A stretch of 64,000 nucleotides of DNA from Zygnema cylindricum (GCA_037447655.1 JBBHKE010002349.1:54451-118450), one strand, 5' to 3'; shown: positions 1 to 12,748, numbered from the stretch's first letter. The notes: a model not told the origin generated them from the letters alone. A program made the numbers and translations.

Positions 1-437
1 TCATAACTCATGCCCTTAATATTTATAAATGCTAATAAAATGAAGCTTAAATCAAATGGTCGACGGAAAAGGAGAAAAGTGGAAAACAAAAGCAAAACCA
101 GAAAAGAAAAAATAAAAACACATGACTTACTTTCAAATAAACCTTGAGAAAAAAAAAAGATAATAAAATTTTGGAATGACACAACAACCTCTTCAAAAAC
201 TGACAGCAAAGTGAAAGGATTACAAAACATGAGCTATCACAGGTTTCCAAAATTTATATTAGAATGTTTGAAAGAAAAATGGCATTTGCCAAGTCATATT
301 GAACCAGTGAGTAAGAGAGAAAACTCTTGCTTGGTCATCAATGGTGGAGTTGGGTGGCAGCAAAATGTTCGCTATTTCGTACAACAAAACCGTAAAAAAA
401 TAAACACCCTAAAAACGTATGCAGACGACAGGAAAAC

Positions 438-533
438 GATGACGTGGGCGACGTCCAATCTATAGAGGTGAAAGAGAAAGCAAGAGATGACGTGGGCGAC
501 GTGTAATCCATGTAGGTGAAAGTGGAAGCGGGA
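438..533. repeat. 48-bp tandem duplication
   Basis: Two adjacent imperfect copies of a 48-bp unit beginning gatgacgtgggcgacgt start at 438 and 486. The rest of 1-1000 is AT-rich with no recognisable gene; the short open frames there have no family signature. Confidence 0.7.
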
Positions 534-1004
534 CTCTCATAGATCTCTGTTGAAAAAATGGAGAGATTTTGAGGATGGCGGCACAGTCGTCGTATTCCAC
601 AATGAAAAAAAAATCGGTTGTGATTGGACAAAGAAAGCGTGATTGTGATTCATCCAAGAATATTATATTTTGTGAGGTGTGTCCACATTTGGCGTTACCT
701 CACGACATACATCACCCACGCCAAATGCTGTATATTTATTATATTTTTGTCAATATGGTTACTCTATTTCATGTGCCATCATGGTAAAAAACCCATATTA
801 CAGTTAAAAGCTACTATTTTCAAGGGTCATTTTGGTAAGTCAGGTTTTTTTAGAATTCATATTTACGCTAAAACATGCGCGATCCTATATTTGAATACAT
901 TTTTCATGAAATTGGTGCGAAGTTCCCTATTTTAACTGAATACGCGGAACGTTGAACAACAGTTACAAAGTTGTTACGGAAATAAAGGCAAACACGTTTT
1001 TTCC

Positions 1005-1389
1005 CCGTTGTACTATAAACTTTTAGCATGGATACTAAGGTAAATGTTCACACTGACGACGATGCTGTCGACGGACGAGAGTTATGCGAACAATTTTTTT
1101 CGATGTGATTTAGTATTTTTGTTTATTGCGATTTCACGTGCGAGCGAGACTCTTTTAAATCATCAAAATGTACCTTTTCACTTAAAAATTACAATTTTGC
1201 ACGGTTGGACGGCGTCCGTACTCCACACTATTTAAAATGAACCTATATTAGAATGTTGCTACGCTTATTAAGCCTTACCTTAAATATTATAATGAAAAAA
1301 CTAGAATCGTTACTCTATTTGATGTCATAGAGTCGAAATTTCGAGCGACCAAATTAGAGTAACTTGCTCTAATTACGATTCGCGGTGTA
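1005..1389. mobile_element. Right part of a TIR DNA element, family T1
   Basis: The right end is the terminal inverted repeat ctaattacgattcgcggtgta. The interior matches the complete copies at 36344-36851 and, inverted, 9361-10026, for example the shared blocks gtccgtactccacactattt and gtcgaaatttcgagcgacc. The left terminal repeat is missing, so this is a truncated copy. No transposase frame is present, so it is non-autonomous. Confidence 0.6.
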
Positions 1390-2544
1390 TGGTACTGTAC
1401 CCGTAGCCAAATTTCACGAAAAAGATTCCACGTTGCCTTTATTTTGCATGATGGGAACAGGATGGCGTTGGCAAAGATTCTACACGTGAAACGTATGGCT
1501 TCCAGAAAGTGCTTTTAATAGTGTGTATTTGGGGGTTTGGTCGGCTGAAAAGACTCGAATTGATCTACCGTACAGTACACCGCCAATCGCTATTAGCGTA
1601 GAAGTTTCTTTAACGTATATCAATAATTCCCGTGGTTTACGCTAATTTAATATTTGAAAATTTTGAAAAAAAACATACATTCTAATTGTTTAATATTTCT
1701 AATTTGGGTCTTTGAAAAAGGTAAATGTCGGTCGCAAACATGCTTACACTTGCGTGGTTCACACTTGAAAAATGGGAAAACGGATGTCATAAATTTTGGG
1801 ATCCGTACGCCAAATTTCATAAAATGACAAAAAACGCGGCGGTGACGGTTAGGGTAGTTGGTTTGATCGTTTTGGAGCGTAGCGGCGGACAAAAGACGCA
1901 GTTATATGCGTCAAAACTCGACAGTTGCGTATACCCAACGACAACTGTCGCCCGCCATCGGACATCATGTTCGGAATGCACTTTTTCGTTTTTGAAGAAT
2001 TTCGAAAACGAAGCGCACGGACGTGAACCGTACAAGAATTCATTCCGTCGTAAACATATGAGAAACTAGAGGACGAATCAGAAAAGAGAACACGTAATGT
2101 TTAAAAAAAAAAAAACACCGATGGAAAATAAGAAAAAAGGGCATGTTCTAAGTTCCTTCGCGGTTATTTTCGCTCTGTAAAAACGCTTGCGTGGCAGTAC
2201 ATTTTAGCTTGGAAGGCTTCGTACATATCATGTCCGTAAAGCATTTACTTTTCGTACGGACAAGTGGCTTGAATCACGACACGTTAGTTGACGTAGGCTA
2301 GCGTCACGTGCCAGTTCACGGCGAACAAAAAAAAGTACCGTTTCCATACCATAGCGTTTTCCCATTTTTCAAGTGTGAACCACGCAACTAATATAGGTAT
2401 TTGTACAAAATCTGACAAATCGTAGACAAATTGTACGTTCACACAGTCGAAACGTGGTTGTTGGACGAATATATGCGAACGTGATATTTGACAACCGGAT
2501 TTGATCCCCTTTTTATACCGCACATTCTCATGCGTCCGCGGCTA

Positions 2545-2640
2545 CTAAACAAAATAAATTGTACTTTTTCACTTAAAAAGGTACGTTTTGTACGGTCAGA
2601 CTCTGCCTGTACACCACACTATTTAAAATATGACGTACTT
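2545..2640. repeat. Fragment of TIR family T1
   Basis: It shares the interior block ttttcacttaaaaa...ccacactatttaaaat with the copies at 1 kb and 36 kb. Neither terminal repeat is attached. Confidence 0.45.
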
Positions 2641-2789
2641 CCGTTTTGTACGGTACTAAAAAATTTGCCCTTAATAGAGTAAAGAAAAAAATATAATGAA
2701 CTACGCTAATGGAGAATAAAAAAAAAAAGCGGGACAAAATTAGCGTACACTACGCTAATAGCGATTGGTGGTGTAGTGCAGAGCCTCGA

Positions 2790-2834
2790 CAAGTACACCG
2801 CGAATTGTACTGTACTTACAATTCACGGTGTAGA
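2790..2834. repeat. Minimal palindrome made of two T1 terminal repeats
   Basis: tacaccgcgaattgta is followed after a few bases by tacaattcacggtgta, so two family-T1 ends face each other with almost no interior. It resembles an extreme internal-deletion product of a TIR element. Confidence 0.5.
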
Positions 2835-3403
2835 TTGTTCGTGGATCCGGACCATCAAATCTGGCTTGGCGCCATAGGGACATCATTGGGTCGAACAATC
2901 ATGTCTGTGAAGTTTGTGCCTTCCGATTCTCATTGAACATGGATCTGACGGCGTGTATTCAACAGAGTCATCTGACCCAAAAGACGACCCGTTTTGGCTG
3001 AGAAGTCAACGTACGGTAAATCCCAAGGAAGTCTGAAATCGGAACTGTTGTGCTGGTTAGATGAAGTGGAAGGAGATTATATTTTCAAAAACACGATGGT
3101 AAGACCGTCAAAGTACGTCACGTAAATGAAATGTTTAATTGTTGACTTCCATTAAAGGCTACAGTACAGATGGAAACCCCCTGGTTCCGAGCCAAGGGCT
3201 AGTGCGTGGCCGCAAGCCACGCCGATTTTTTCAACCCTTCGTCTAACGTTTGACTAGTTCACATCTGCTTTACGTCTTCGTTTGGGTTTGCCTCACCCCG
3301 CGCTTCTTGGGTGACCGCATTGTGTTTGTAATCAACGTATCGACTCGGATGGGATTCATCTACTCCGTTATCTAGGGGCGGTGAGCGTACTGTTGCGCAT
3401 GAT

Positions 3404-3969
3404 TTGGTTCGCGACTCAATTGTTGCAATCGGCAACGACGAGGGCTACACCGTGAGGCGCGAGGTTTCTCATATACCACCTCCTCGCTCCCAGTCTACCA
3501 GCCTTCGAAGTCCTAGGTTTGACTTGGTTTTCCTCCATTGGGCTAGGAGGACTTTGGGTGATGTGGTCCTCACGGATCTGACTAGAACCCACGCTTTTCC
3601 CGCGCGGCGGTACATAAGGGCGTTGCGGCTTGGGACGCAGCAACTTCTAAGGAAAGAGATTACGCTCACCGAGACCCTGTGGACCAATTTGTGCCATTTG
3701 CCACAAAAAAAATTGGTACTTTGGACAAGTCCTTCGATGATTTCCTCCGTGACTGTGCGAAAAAAACCTTTGAGACCTGGGGTTCGGGAAGCCCTCCCCA
3801 GAGCCTTCTCATTGCCTTTTACCGTCAACGAGTATCGGTGGCGCTTCAACAAGCACAAGCCGCGGCCCTTCTACGGCGGAGCACGGTGGCGGATGACCGG
3901 TTGTGCATCCTAGATCTTCCACTAAGGGACCTAATCCACATCCACGATCTTCGGAGGTGTGGAGTTTAG
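3404..3969 (+). pseudogene. C-terminal tail of a LINE-like reverse-transcriptase protein (tentative), frame-shifted
   Basis: The stretch is more GC-rich than its surroundings. An upstream frame reads through LGDVVLTDLTRTHAF (about 3555-3600). The downstream frame then reads AAVHKGVAAWDAATSKERDY, DPVDQFVPFATKKIG and a tail with FYRQRVSVALQQAQAAALLR, ending at a stop at 3967-3969. The order 'DVVLTD.TR', a short charged helix, 'F.PFA...G' and 'R..VALQ.A.A' resembles the C-terminal tail of RT-encoding non-LTR elements as I remember them; this is family recall, not a search. The two halves lie in different frames, so the copy is broken near 3600. An AT-rich possible 3' UTR runs to about 4200. No RT catalytic motif lies in the window. 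Confidence 0.35.
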
Positions 3970-4261
3970 TTTCTTAGGATTGTGTAGTTTTCCCCTTTAT
4001 TTGGTGTCATCTTTAGTAAATTTGCTAAGTTTTGGCAGTTGTTTTAGTTAGATTTGGTGTCTTCACATGTTTTTTTTACCTTAGTTTCCTTTGGCTATTA
4101 TGTAGCATTAAGCGTCTATTTCTTCTTTTTGAACCCCTTTTTACCTTGATGGATTTTTCCATCGCACTTTTTTAAATAAATTTTACTTTTCTTTTGATAC
4201 CCCAACAGGACTAACAAACAATAAGAAAGCAAAACAACATTAACATCAAGACATTGAAAGC

Positions 4262-4335
4262 TAAAAAAATAATAGTCGCGGGCGACCTGGTGCTTTGCCC
4301 TTTGGTTGCCAAGGGCCTTTCGTTTTTGTACATTA
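4262..4335. repeat. Dispersed repeat, inverted relative to 13959-14034
   Basis: gtcgcgggcgacctggtgct and the following bases are the reverse complement of the segment at about 13959-14034 (ccgggtcgcccgcgactatt). Beyond it, 4336-4530 has no recognisable feature. Confidence 0.5.
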
Positions 4336-4601
4336 CGATGTATAATGCGATAGTACTATACCAATTATGTACTAACATTGTACGTGACGCCATCACTGAA
4401 ATTATGATTCAACGTGGTACAGTATGGATTTTGAGACCACGACAACGTGGCATGGTGTCGTTATCATAAATTTTTACTATCGTCTAATTTTAGTGTACAA
4501 TTTTGTTTTTGCTAACGTAGGTGCTTACACTTAACCAAAATGACCCCATTATCATTTATTTTTAAGCCTTGTATTAGTAAATCGATGCCAGTTACACGGG
4601 C

Positions 4602-4967
4602 ATGGACCGTGTTCCGTTTATCGTGGCCGTTTATCATGCCGCAAGTGTGTCCTACGGGTCGTATATTTGGTTTGGATTGTTTGACGATTGGTTGCCCGCG
4701 GACCGTTCGGTGTACAACCGTTCAAAAAAGGCAACTGTCAAGCTCGGATGCTTGGGCCGCACCTTTTTCATTACCCAAGATTTCCGAGCACCTTTCACCC
4801 TGTACGGACACCGGTGTACAGGGAATGAAGTGCACCAAACCAGACAATATTATTTGATTTCCAAAGTTGAGCTCAACGCACTTTATTTCGCGCCTATCAA
4901 AGGCCGGAGTGCAAAGTTAGAGAGCCTCAAAGATGGGAATGATTGTTATATATCGGATGTAATCTGA
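4602..4967 (+). CDS. Hypothetical ORF, 121 codons, unrecognised
   Basis: An uninterrupted frame starts MDRVPFIVAVYHAASVSYGS and ends at a stop at 4967. I see no signal peptide, transmembrane helix, Cys pattern or repeat, and I recognise no family. An overlapping frame of similar length starts at 4540, so coding status is doubtful. Neighbouring sequence to 6000 is mid-GC and contains only short open frames. It could be a decayed retroelement gene belonging with the LINE-like tail upstream. Confidence 0.15.
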   Translation: MDRVPFIVAVYHAASVSYGSYIWFGLFDDWLPADRSVYNRSKKATVKLGCLGRTFFITQDFRAPFTLYGHRCTGNEVHQTRQYYLISKVELNALYFAPIKGRSAKLESLKDGNDCYISDVI

Positions 4968-6092
4968 CCTTGAAGAGGGGGGTACATTGTGGAACGCTGT
5001 ACACACTTTCGGGCTTCTATCCTCATTTGGCTGTTAGGAGTCAGTAGGAATTTGGTTCAAGTTGAACAGATTCTTGGTCCGTTAATTACATATGGTCAAA
5101 GTTGGACGTTTAGCGTCGTTGTCAAGACTTTGTCTTATAATAGCATAACGGATTTGACTTATAGCCACGGATTTAGCCGTAGTTAGACGTACAACCTTTT
5201 GCCTTGAGTGTAGTACTGCCTGTTTTGTCTTATGTCAGATCGATAACGATTGCTTGCCGCTAATTGGCCAATGGCATTGCTTGGACTTTGGAGTTGGAAG
5301 TAGGAAAAACTTTGGTGTACAAGGCACTTAGGGCCGAAGGAGACAGGTTGCTTTTTCAGTACTGTCTCCTGAAAAAACCCCCAGAGAAATACAATCAATC
5401 TTTCTGTTAGAGAACTGTTGCCATCTTTGTTTTGGATTGTCTTTTTTTGGAAATCCTAGCTCGGGTGGAGGGTTGGCACTATCCTCTATTTTTGCGGTTT
5501 GGACTTTCGCTATTTGAAACTTGGAAGAGTCTGGTCGGATCCGTACGGCGGAACTGAGGGTTGAGGGAGAATCATATCAGTCTTCGCGGCAATTTGGAGA
5601 GGTTTCTTCTTCTAAGTTTGTCTATATTGCACTCCGTGGTATGTGAGTTTGCTTCACCATTTTGAATGATTTCTATGTTTATTGTTATTTTCTGGGGCAA
5701 GGTGATATTGTTTAATGTGAAAGAGCCGATATTTATTGTTTCTATATTTCTGCGTGGGAGTTATTTGAGCAATGTTGTGATAATCCTCGGTTTTTGGCTA
5801 GAGTTTGGTGGACCGGATCGGACGACTAGCATTCCCTTTTCATCCTTTGGGTAGTATTCAGAAGTGTAGAATTTAGTGGGCTCCCGGCGGATAAGCACAG
5901 TACTGAAAAAGCCACCTGTCTCTTTAGATTAAAGAGGATAGATGCTTAGGGGGGAGTACTTCCAAAAAGGGATTTAGATCCTCTGTCCGGTCAGCTATGG
6001 AAGGAGGAGAAGTTTAGGATAAGGATCTTTCAAGAGTCCAACCGGAAGAACAGGAAAGGCAAGAAGCAGTAGCACAAGAGGAAGAGTCTCAG

Positions 6093-6740
6093 GTGCCCGA
6101 GGCAGAAATTCGCTTTGCCTCCACTCTGAACATAGAGCAGTTTCTTCAGGGAATGATGCGTGAGGCTGTTACAGTTGAGACTCCTCCAAAAAAGCCAGTG
6201 AAGCCACCCTCTCCTCCACCTCCACCTCTCTTCTCTTCCGAGAATTTCCCAACTTTGTCCGAGGCTGCCAGATCTAAAGCCACGGAGAAGAGGGAGAGAT
6301 CGACCTTATTCCCTAAATCACGTATGAAGGGCTTGGCACATAAAGAAGCGGTCCTCGGTCACCCTCCCGAAATAGGACGCCATATAAGATCCAAGGCTCT
6401 GACAGCGGAGATGTACATGGATCCCGAAATCTTGGCAGACCCTAACCGGCCTGGTCGAAAAGAAATCTTAGCCCTTCACAATCTCCATGAGTTGAAGGTT
6501 AAGAAGGAGTTGGTGCTGCGGGTAGCCAGGTCTAACCAAGCCAGAATCGTACGCCCAGTGGGAGGAGTAGTGGAAATATTGAGCAGTTCACAAGAAAGTG
6601 GGTCTTCTACCTCTGTCCGGGAACAACAGGGGATACCGTCAACTTTGCACCGCCATCCTACCCAATCTCAAGACACCGCAACTAGTGGATGTCCAAGGGC
6701 TGGGCAACCTCACGGACCCATTCGGGTAAGGGACCAGTAA
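6093..6740 (+). CDS. Unclassified Pro-rich, charged ORF (possible retroelement ORF1/gag-like)
   Basis: This 215-codon frame has no intron signals. Residues about 31-46 form a Pro-rich segment (KKPVKPPSPPPPPLF), followed by SENFPTLSEAARSKATEKRE, a basic and Ser-rich middle, and a Ser/Thr/Gln-rich tail. There is no signal peptide, membrane helix or zinc knuckle. The open frame probably extends upstream of the chosen Met, because 6010-6090 is also charged and Glu-rich. A second short frame continues the basic, Gly-rich character to about 6870, where the 10-N gap interrupts. Composition fits an RNA-binding retroelement ORF1, but that is inference; I recognise no family. Confidence 0.35.
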   Translation: MPEAEIRFASTLNIEQFLQGMMREAVTVETPPKKPVKPPSPPPPPLFSSENFPTLSEAARSKATEKRERSTLFPKSRMKGLAHKEAVLGHPPEIGRHIRSKALTAEMYMDPEILADPNRPGRKEILALHNLHELKVKKELVLRVARSNQARIVRPVGGVVEILSSSQESGSSTSVREQQGIPSTLHRHPTQSQDTATSGCPRAGQPHGPIRVRDQ

Positions 6741-6870
6741 GCGGGGGCTCTAAAATCCCAAGAGGATACAACGGTTCGATCATAGAGACAACGATGGCAA
6801 ATTCGCTCCTCGACCGAAAGATGAGCTGTTCTTCCCTTCCTCCTCAGTCTCTCTTAGCTCTGTGTCTCCG

Positions 6871-6880
6871 NNNNNNNNNN
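6871..6880. other. Assembly gap (10 N)
   Basis: Ten unresolved bases. Continuity of the sequence across this point is not proven. Confidence 0.99.
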
Positions 6881-7398
6881 ATTATATGCCTTTACGTGTT
6901 TTAATATGCCTTTTAGATGCTGTTGATATAACTTTATTTGAGTTTGCATGCTTTTACATGGGATTTGGGGATTTTAGGGTGAATTTATTAGGAATTTACG
7001 TTCCTTTAAATGTCTTTACACGTTTTGACATGCCCACGTGTCATTTCATGCTTAAAATAATTGAAAAGTTAAAATTGTCTTCATGTTCGATGACACGCAT
7101 ACTACCTAAACCAAATACAAGGAAACCTGAACGTGCACGATAGAATACGAAAAGGACAAATCATACCATAACAACATGCGGGGCCCTCATAACTACGCAT
7201 TGATGTCCTATGCGCACAAAACGCATGGAGTAGACTAACGATTACTACGTGCAGTGCGCATTGTTTAGGGTTTTGAAAAGTTAATAAAATTCGTACTTTA
7301 CTGTGCACCCGTACAGTTTTGCACATTTCTGTAAATTTCCTTGCATTTAAGGATTATTTAAGTGGGATTTTAGGGGTTTAGGGTACATTTTCGTACGT

Positions 7399-8411
7399 TT
7401 GAGTTTATTTCAATATAGTTGTCGTAGATTTTCCGTATAATTTTGTGCATTTCCGTATATTATCCGTACAATTGCTGATTCTTTTAAGGATTTTTACTAT
7501 CACGCTTTTCGTACATTTACGTACATTTCTGTGCATTTAGGGTTATTTAAGCGGGATTTAGGGTTTTTAGGGTTCATTCTTGTACGTTTGCATATGCTTT
7601 AGTACAACTGTCGTAGATTTTTCGTCCAGTTTAGTATATTTTCGTATATCTTTCGTACATTTTTTGATTTTTTCAGGTTTTCTATTGTCACGCTTTTCGT
7701 TCATTTTCATACAGTCCGTACAATAAAACAGTACGAAATTTAAGAAATATAGGAAACAAGCGAATACTACGTAGTTTTCGGAAAGAAGTCGAAATCCGTA
7801 CGGGTTGGACAACTAGGGTTTCCTTAGACCAAGCACAAGGTTTGGACTTTATGTTTCCGGTCCTTCCATGTTGCTTAAAATCCAAGAAACTATTACCACA
7901 TGCCAGCACGCCACGACCGGCAAAAGGCGTCAAATATTGTGTGAATCTTTAATGTGCCGCAGTTCAGCAGATTTAGGGCGGACATTCATTAGGCCTTTCA
8001 GTAATTGAATGAATACATTTACTAAAGGGCGTGCCTTCCATTAGGTCTCGTCAGTAGGCCGCTATTTATTTGCGTGGCTCATTCTGGTTGGTAACACGTA
8101 GGTTAATATTCGATGTTAAAAATCTTGAAAGAATCTTCGAATGCAAAGCCTGAAGGTAATATCTGTACCAGAGGAGGTAATATCTGTACCACTTGAGGTA
8201 ACATCTGTACTACCGGAGGTAATTAATGACTCATATAGAGGGCATTATAATGTAATATCCACAATTTTAGAACGCACCGACTTAAAGGCAGCGGCAAACT
8301 TTGATGGTGGGAGCGTGACGAGATAATATCGGCGGAGTCGCATCCGCCCTGGCAGAGTGCACATGGCCCATGCGACATGTACGCATACAAGCACGCGCTC
8401 ATCCATGATTT
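7399..8411. repeat. Long dispersed repeat, copy 1 of 2 (partner 15824-16800)
   Basis: Nearly the whole kilobase is repeated in direct orientation at 15824-16800, with small indels and substitutions. Landmarks in both are gtcgtagattttccgtataa, a run of ggaggtaatatctgtacc-type short repeats (8160-8225; 16555-16620), and ggtgggagcgtgacgagata. The left half is rich in cgtacattt-like words. No coding sequence is evident. Confidence 0.8.
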
Positions 8412-8629
8412 TTGCTTTGTCCTTTTTCTAAAAGGGAAAAGCATTGTAGTCGCCTTCGTCTCTGGTGACAACGATAATTGACCGTCGATGTTTTTTTGTA
8501 AGATCTTGAGCCGTTGAGGGTTTTGAGTTAGGATTGGCGTCTTTGGTGACAAAGGAAAGAGACACGTGGTACAATCCTATTTGTTGTATTTCACGTGGTT
8601 GTAGTGGTATGATAAAAGTCCAGACAAAA

Positions 8630-9360
8630 TCGACGTCACGCCAAAATGTCGTGTTATCAATACCGGTTAAGTAACGTACAGTATCGTACGCTAATTTTTT
8701 CGCGTGCGATTACGTACATCACGCCGATTTGTCGCTTTGTCAATATCCGTACACGCCAAAATGTCGTGTTACCAATACCGGTGAAGTACACCGTCGATCG
8801 TATTTAGCGTGTAGAAATTATTAGAGTAAAGAAAAAATTAGCGTCATTAATTCTAATTCAGTGCCAGGAGACGTGGCAAATAATGGTCCACATCCTTAAA
8901 TAACGTCATTTATTCTATTTAAGGTTCAAGGGTCAAAATTTAGGGGCGCCGAATTAGTGTTCAACACGCTAAATACGATCGACGGTGTAACGTACAGTAT
9001 CGAACTTTAAATTTTTGCGCATGCGATCGCGTCACATCACGCCACGTTGTCGTGTTCTCAATTTCCGTACACTACTGTTATTTCAGTGTTGGCGTGACGT
9101 ACGATGTGTCGTGATATCAATACCGGTACAGTAACGTACAGTTTCGCACTTTTAATTATGGCGCGTGCGATCTCGTCACATCACGCCACGTTGTCCTGTT
9201 CTCAATTTCCGTACACTACTGTTATTTCAGTGTTGGCGTGACGTACGATGTGTCGTGATATCAATACCGGTACAGTAACGTACAGTTTCGCACTTTTAAT
9301 TATGGCGCGTGCGATCTCGTCACATCACGCCACGTTGTCGTGCTCTCAATATCCGTACAC
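8630..9360. repeat. Repeat cluster with a 144-bp tandem duplication
   Basis: A unit starting gtacactactgttatttcag occurs at 9067-9210 and 9211-9354 in tandem, nearly identical. Diverged partial units precede it (8635-8800, 8985-9066), and a relative lies at 13745-13890. Shared words are gtcacatcacgccacgttgt and tatcaataccggt. No gene is visible. Confidence 0.75.
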
Positions 9361-10026
9361 TACTTAGCGAATCGTAAATAGAGTAAATAACGCTATTCGA
9401 TCGCCTTAAATTTCGACTCTATCACGTTAAATAGAGTAAATGATTCGAATTTTTTCATTATACTATTTAAGGTAAATTTTAATTAGCGTAAAACATCCTA
9501 ATATAGGTTCGTTTTAATAATGTGGAGTACGGACAACGTCTGACTGTGCAAAATTATAATTTTATAAGTAAAAAGGTACAAATAATAGTTTAATAGAATC
9601 GCACTCGCATGTGAAATTGCACTAAACAAAAAAAAAATCGCATCGAAAAAAACCTGTTTGCATAGCTCCGTTTGTCGACAACATTCTCGCCCGTGTGAAC
9701 ATTTACATGAATTTACCTGTGAAAATTTTATAGTTAAACGACAATAGTATGAGTTGAGACAAATAGTATATATCTAAGAGAAAAATAGTACTAACCTCAT
9801 AATAACGTCAAAATATACGGGCTGACGGTTTTCGTGTCTAAATAATTTAGTGTTTATAATTACAGCACAGATAAACATAAGCTAGTATAGAGTACTTAAA
9901 TAAAGTAGAATAAATTTCCTCTGTGAAAAGGTTCTATCACAATGATTAGCGTTTACAACTCTAATTGTTTTTTTTTTGTTTTTTTGCTCTAATTTTTTCT
10001 TTACTATAATTACGATTCGCGGTGTA
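9361..10026. mobile_element. TIR DNA element, family T1, full length but with a decayed left end
   Basis: This 666-bp copy lies in the opposite orientation to the copies at 1 kb and 36 kb. The right end aattacgattcgcggtgta is intact; the left end ttagcgaatcgtaaatagag is a mutated inverted repeat. The interior matches the other copies block by block. There is no transposase, so the element is non-autonomous. Confidence 0.65.
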
Positions 10027-10474
10027 CCGTAATTTCAGGATTGATGCCAAGTGGATGGTTTAATTCGCGTTTCGCTAATGTAGGAGGTTTGATTAAGCGT
10101 AAAAGTTTCACATTGATTTGAGCGTTCGATCTCAATCTAATGAACGATATGAATGAATGGACTGCATATATCATATAATATTAAATATTTGAATGTTAAA
10201 TCTAAAATACACATTAAACCATTAGCATTATTCAACCATTGTTTGTTTAAACAGAATATAAATGGTTTTTGTTTATTTTCTATTAAAGTGTTGCATGTCT
10301 ATTTTTCATATTTTTTTTTATCGATACATAATATCACAAAAAAAGAAAACAAAAAAAAGACAAACAAAATAAATTACCACAATACAACCTTGATCACATA
10401 ACAAAAACGCAAGAAACAAATGTAAACATAACAAAGAAAACAATAAGAAAAAAAAATTCATCAAACTTAACTAG

Positions 10475-11035
10475 GATTCAACCAACTTAGTCCAAAGACT
10501 CAGATGGTTGAACAACATCATTATCAGCTCGATGGTTGACTAACACTACAAACACGTATTTTCTTTTATATTTATTGATAGTTAGAATATGTTGATTACT
10601 TTAAGTACTTTCTCATGGTTTTGATCAAGCACCTTAGTCGAAGACTCAGATGGTTGCATAAACATCATTATCAGCTCAAATGATGACTAACATTACAATC
10701 ACTTATTATTTATTTATTTTCGTTGTTTATTTTAGTAGATTGATTACTTTGAGTACTTTGTTTTTTTTTTTTTTTTGTGATCAACCAACTTAGTCCTAAG
10801 ACTAAGAAGGTTGCATAAACATCACTATCAGCTCGGAGGCTGACCAACATTGCAAACACTTGTTTTCAATGATAATACTTGTTTATTATAATACATTGTT
10901 ACTTTGAATAATTTTTTTTTTTTTGTTTTTCCGATCAACCAACTTAGTCTAAAGACCAAGAAAGTTGTTGAACATCATTATCAGCTCAAAGGCTAACGAA
11001 CATTACAAAAATTGGTATATACTTTGAATACTTTG
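10475..11035. repeat. Minisatellite, four units of about 150 bp
   Basis: Units begin at 10475, 10623, 10779 and 10933, each opening with a version of gatcaaccaacttagtcyaa, then aacatcattatcagctc and a variable T-rich spacer. The periods are 148, 156 and 154 bp. Units have diverged, so this is not a recent amplification. The flank 10030-10474 is AT-rich and featureless. Confidence 0.85.
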
Positions 11036-11069
11036 TAGTTTACCAGTAGTTTCCCAGTAGTTTCATATA

Positions 11070-11285
11070 TCATCATCATCATCATCATCAACATGATCAT
11101 GATCGTCATTATCATCATCATTTTAAACATCATCTACATCATCATCATTATCATCATCATTACATCATCATTGTCATCATCATTATCATCATCATTACAT
11201 CATCATTACATCATCGTTATCATCACCATTACATCATCATTATCATCATCATTACATCATCATCATCATCGCCATCATCATCAGC
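11070..11285. repeat. Imperfect (ATC)n microsatellite
   Basis: About 215 bp of catcatcat-type triplets with occasional interruptions. The open frames across it (poly-Ile/Ser/His) are products of the repeat. Confidence 0.95.
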
Positions 11286-11536
11286 CCATCTTACAGTAGG
11301 AGCAGACAATGCTCTAGAAAAATAAATAACTAATAACTACCTTTTTTACATAAGAATATTTAAACTCACAACCAAACAATAATAAGGAAAGAGCACGAAA
11401 CAAACAATTCCCAAACTCTGTAACATGTAAGCGAAAATGAGGTTTTCGTGTCATAATAAGCTTACCTAAAATAGAACTCCCAAAAGCCGAAAAAAACACA
11501 CTTACACCTGAATAACAAAAAACACATAATGTCGTA

Positions 11537-11664
11537 TACATAATGACAATTACAATATGTATAACATATCAAATAATATTTCTATCTTATGTAACTGATA
11601 TACATAATGACAATTACAATATGTATAACATATCGAATAATATTTCTATCTTATGTAACTGATA
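11537..11664. repeat. 64-bp tandem duplication
   Basis: tacataatgacaattacaat and the next 44 bases occur at 11537 and again at 11601, nearly identical. Downstream, 11665-12180 is AT-rich with loosely repeated taatggttagatataactgt-like words; no gene is seen. Confidence 0.85.
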
Positions 11665-12334
11665 TAGTATAAAACGTTGTAATACACATTTAACATAAGT
11701 AATATTTGTAATATATACAATAATGCACATTATTATGTGTTTAATATACTGAAAGCAGGAGTTATATTATAACCAATGTATATAATTTTAGTTGAAGTAT
11801 AATATACGAACAACTGTTACAACAACTGTTATAGTTGTACTGTATACTTATAACAATTATAATAAATAAAATGTAATGGTTAGACATAATTGTAATAAAC
11901 ATAATGTAATGGTTAGATATAATTGTCATAATATATATAACATAACAGTTAGTTTCAACTGTTATAATTACTATAATGTATTAGTTTATTATACTTATAA
12001 TAATTAACATAATATAACGGTTAGATACAACTGTTATAATATGTATAATATAACACTTAATTTTAACTATTAAGATAAATATAATGTAAACTGTTATAAA
12101 AAACATAATGTAATAGTTAGTTAACACTAATAATTAACACATTGTAACAGTTAGATATAGATGTTCAAATATATATACTAAAATAGTTAGTTCTCAAATA
12201 AGATGAAACATCTTGGCAGAGTTGCTGCGCAACCACACTATTTAGATTTAAAGAGGTGGAAAGAAACCATTGTTGGCTTCTTGTTGAGAAGAAGAGGGAG
12301 AAACTAAGCGTATAAAAACTATGGCGGTATACAC

Positions 12335-12748
12335 ATAAATATACATATATATATTAATATATATATATTATATATATTATATATATATGTATTATATATA
12401 ATATATATATATATATATATATTATATATAATATATATATATATATTATTTATATATATATTTATATATATATTTATATATATATTTATATATATATTTA
12501 TATATTATATATTATATATATATATATTATATATTATATATATATTATATATATGTATATTATATATATATTATATATATTATATATATATATATATTAT
12601 TTATATATATATATATATATATTATATATTATATATTATATATATATATGTTATATATATTATATATATTATATATATGTATATTATATATATTATATAC
12701 ATATTATATATATTATATATTATATATATATGTATATATATATATTTT
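12335..12748. repeat. Long (TA)n-rich microsatellite
   Basis: About 410 bp of almost pure alternating AT with short ATT interruptions, able to form cruciforms. The Tyr/Ile-rich open frame at 12553-12795 is an artefact of this tract. Confidence 0.97.

Noticed and set aside
11093-11299. Ile/Ser/His-rich open frame
   Set aside because: Translation of the (ATC)n repeat.
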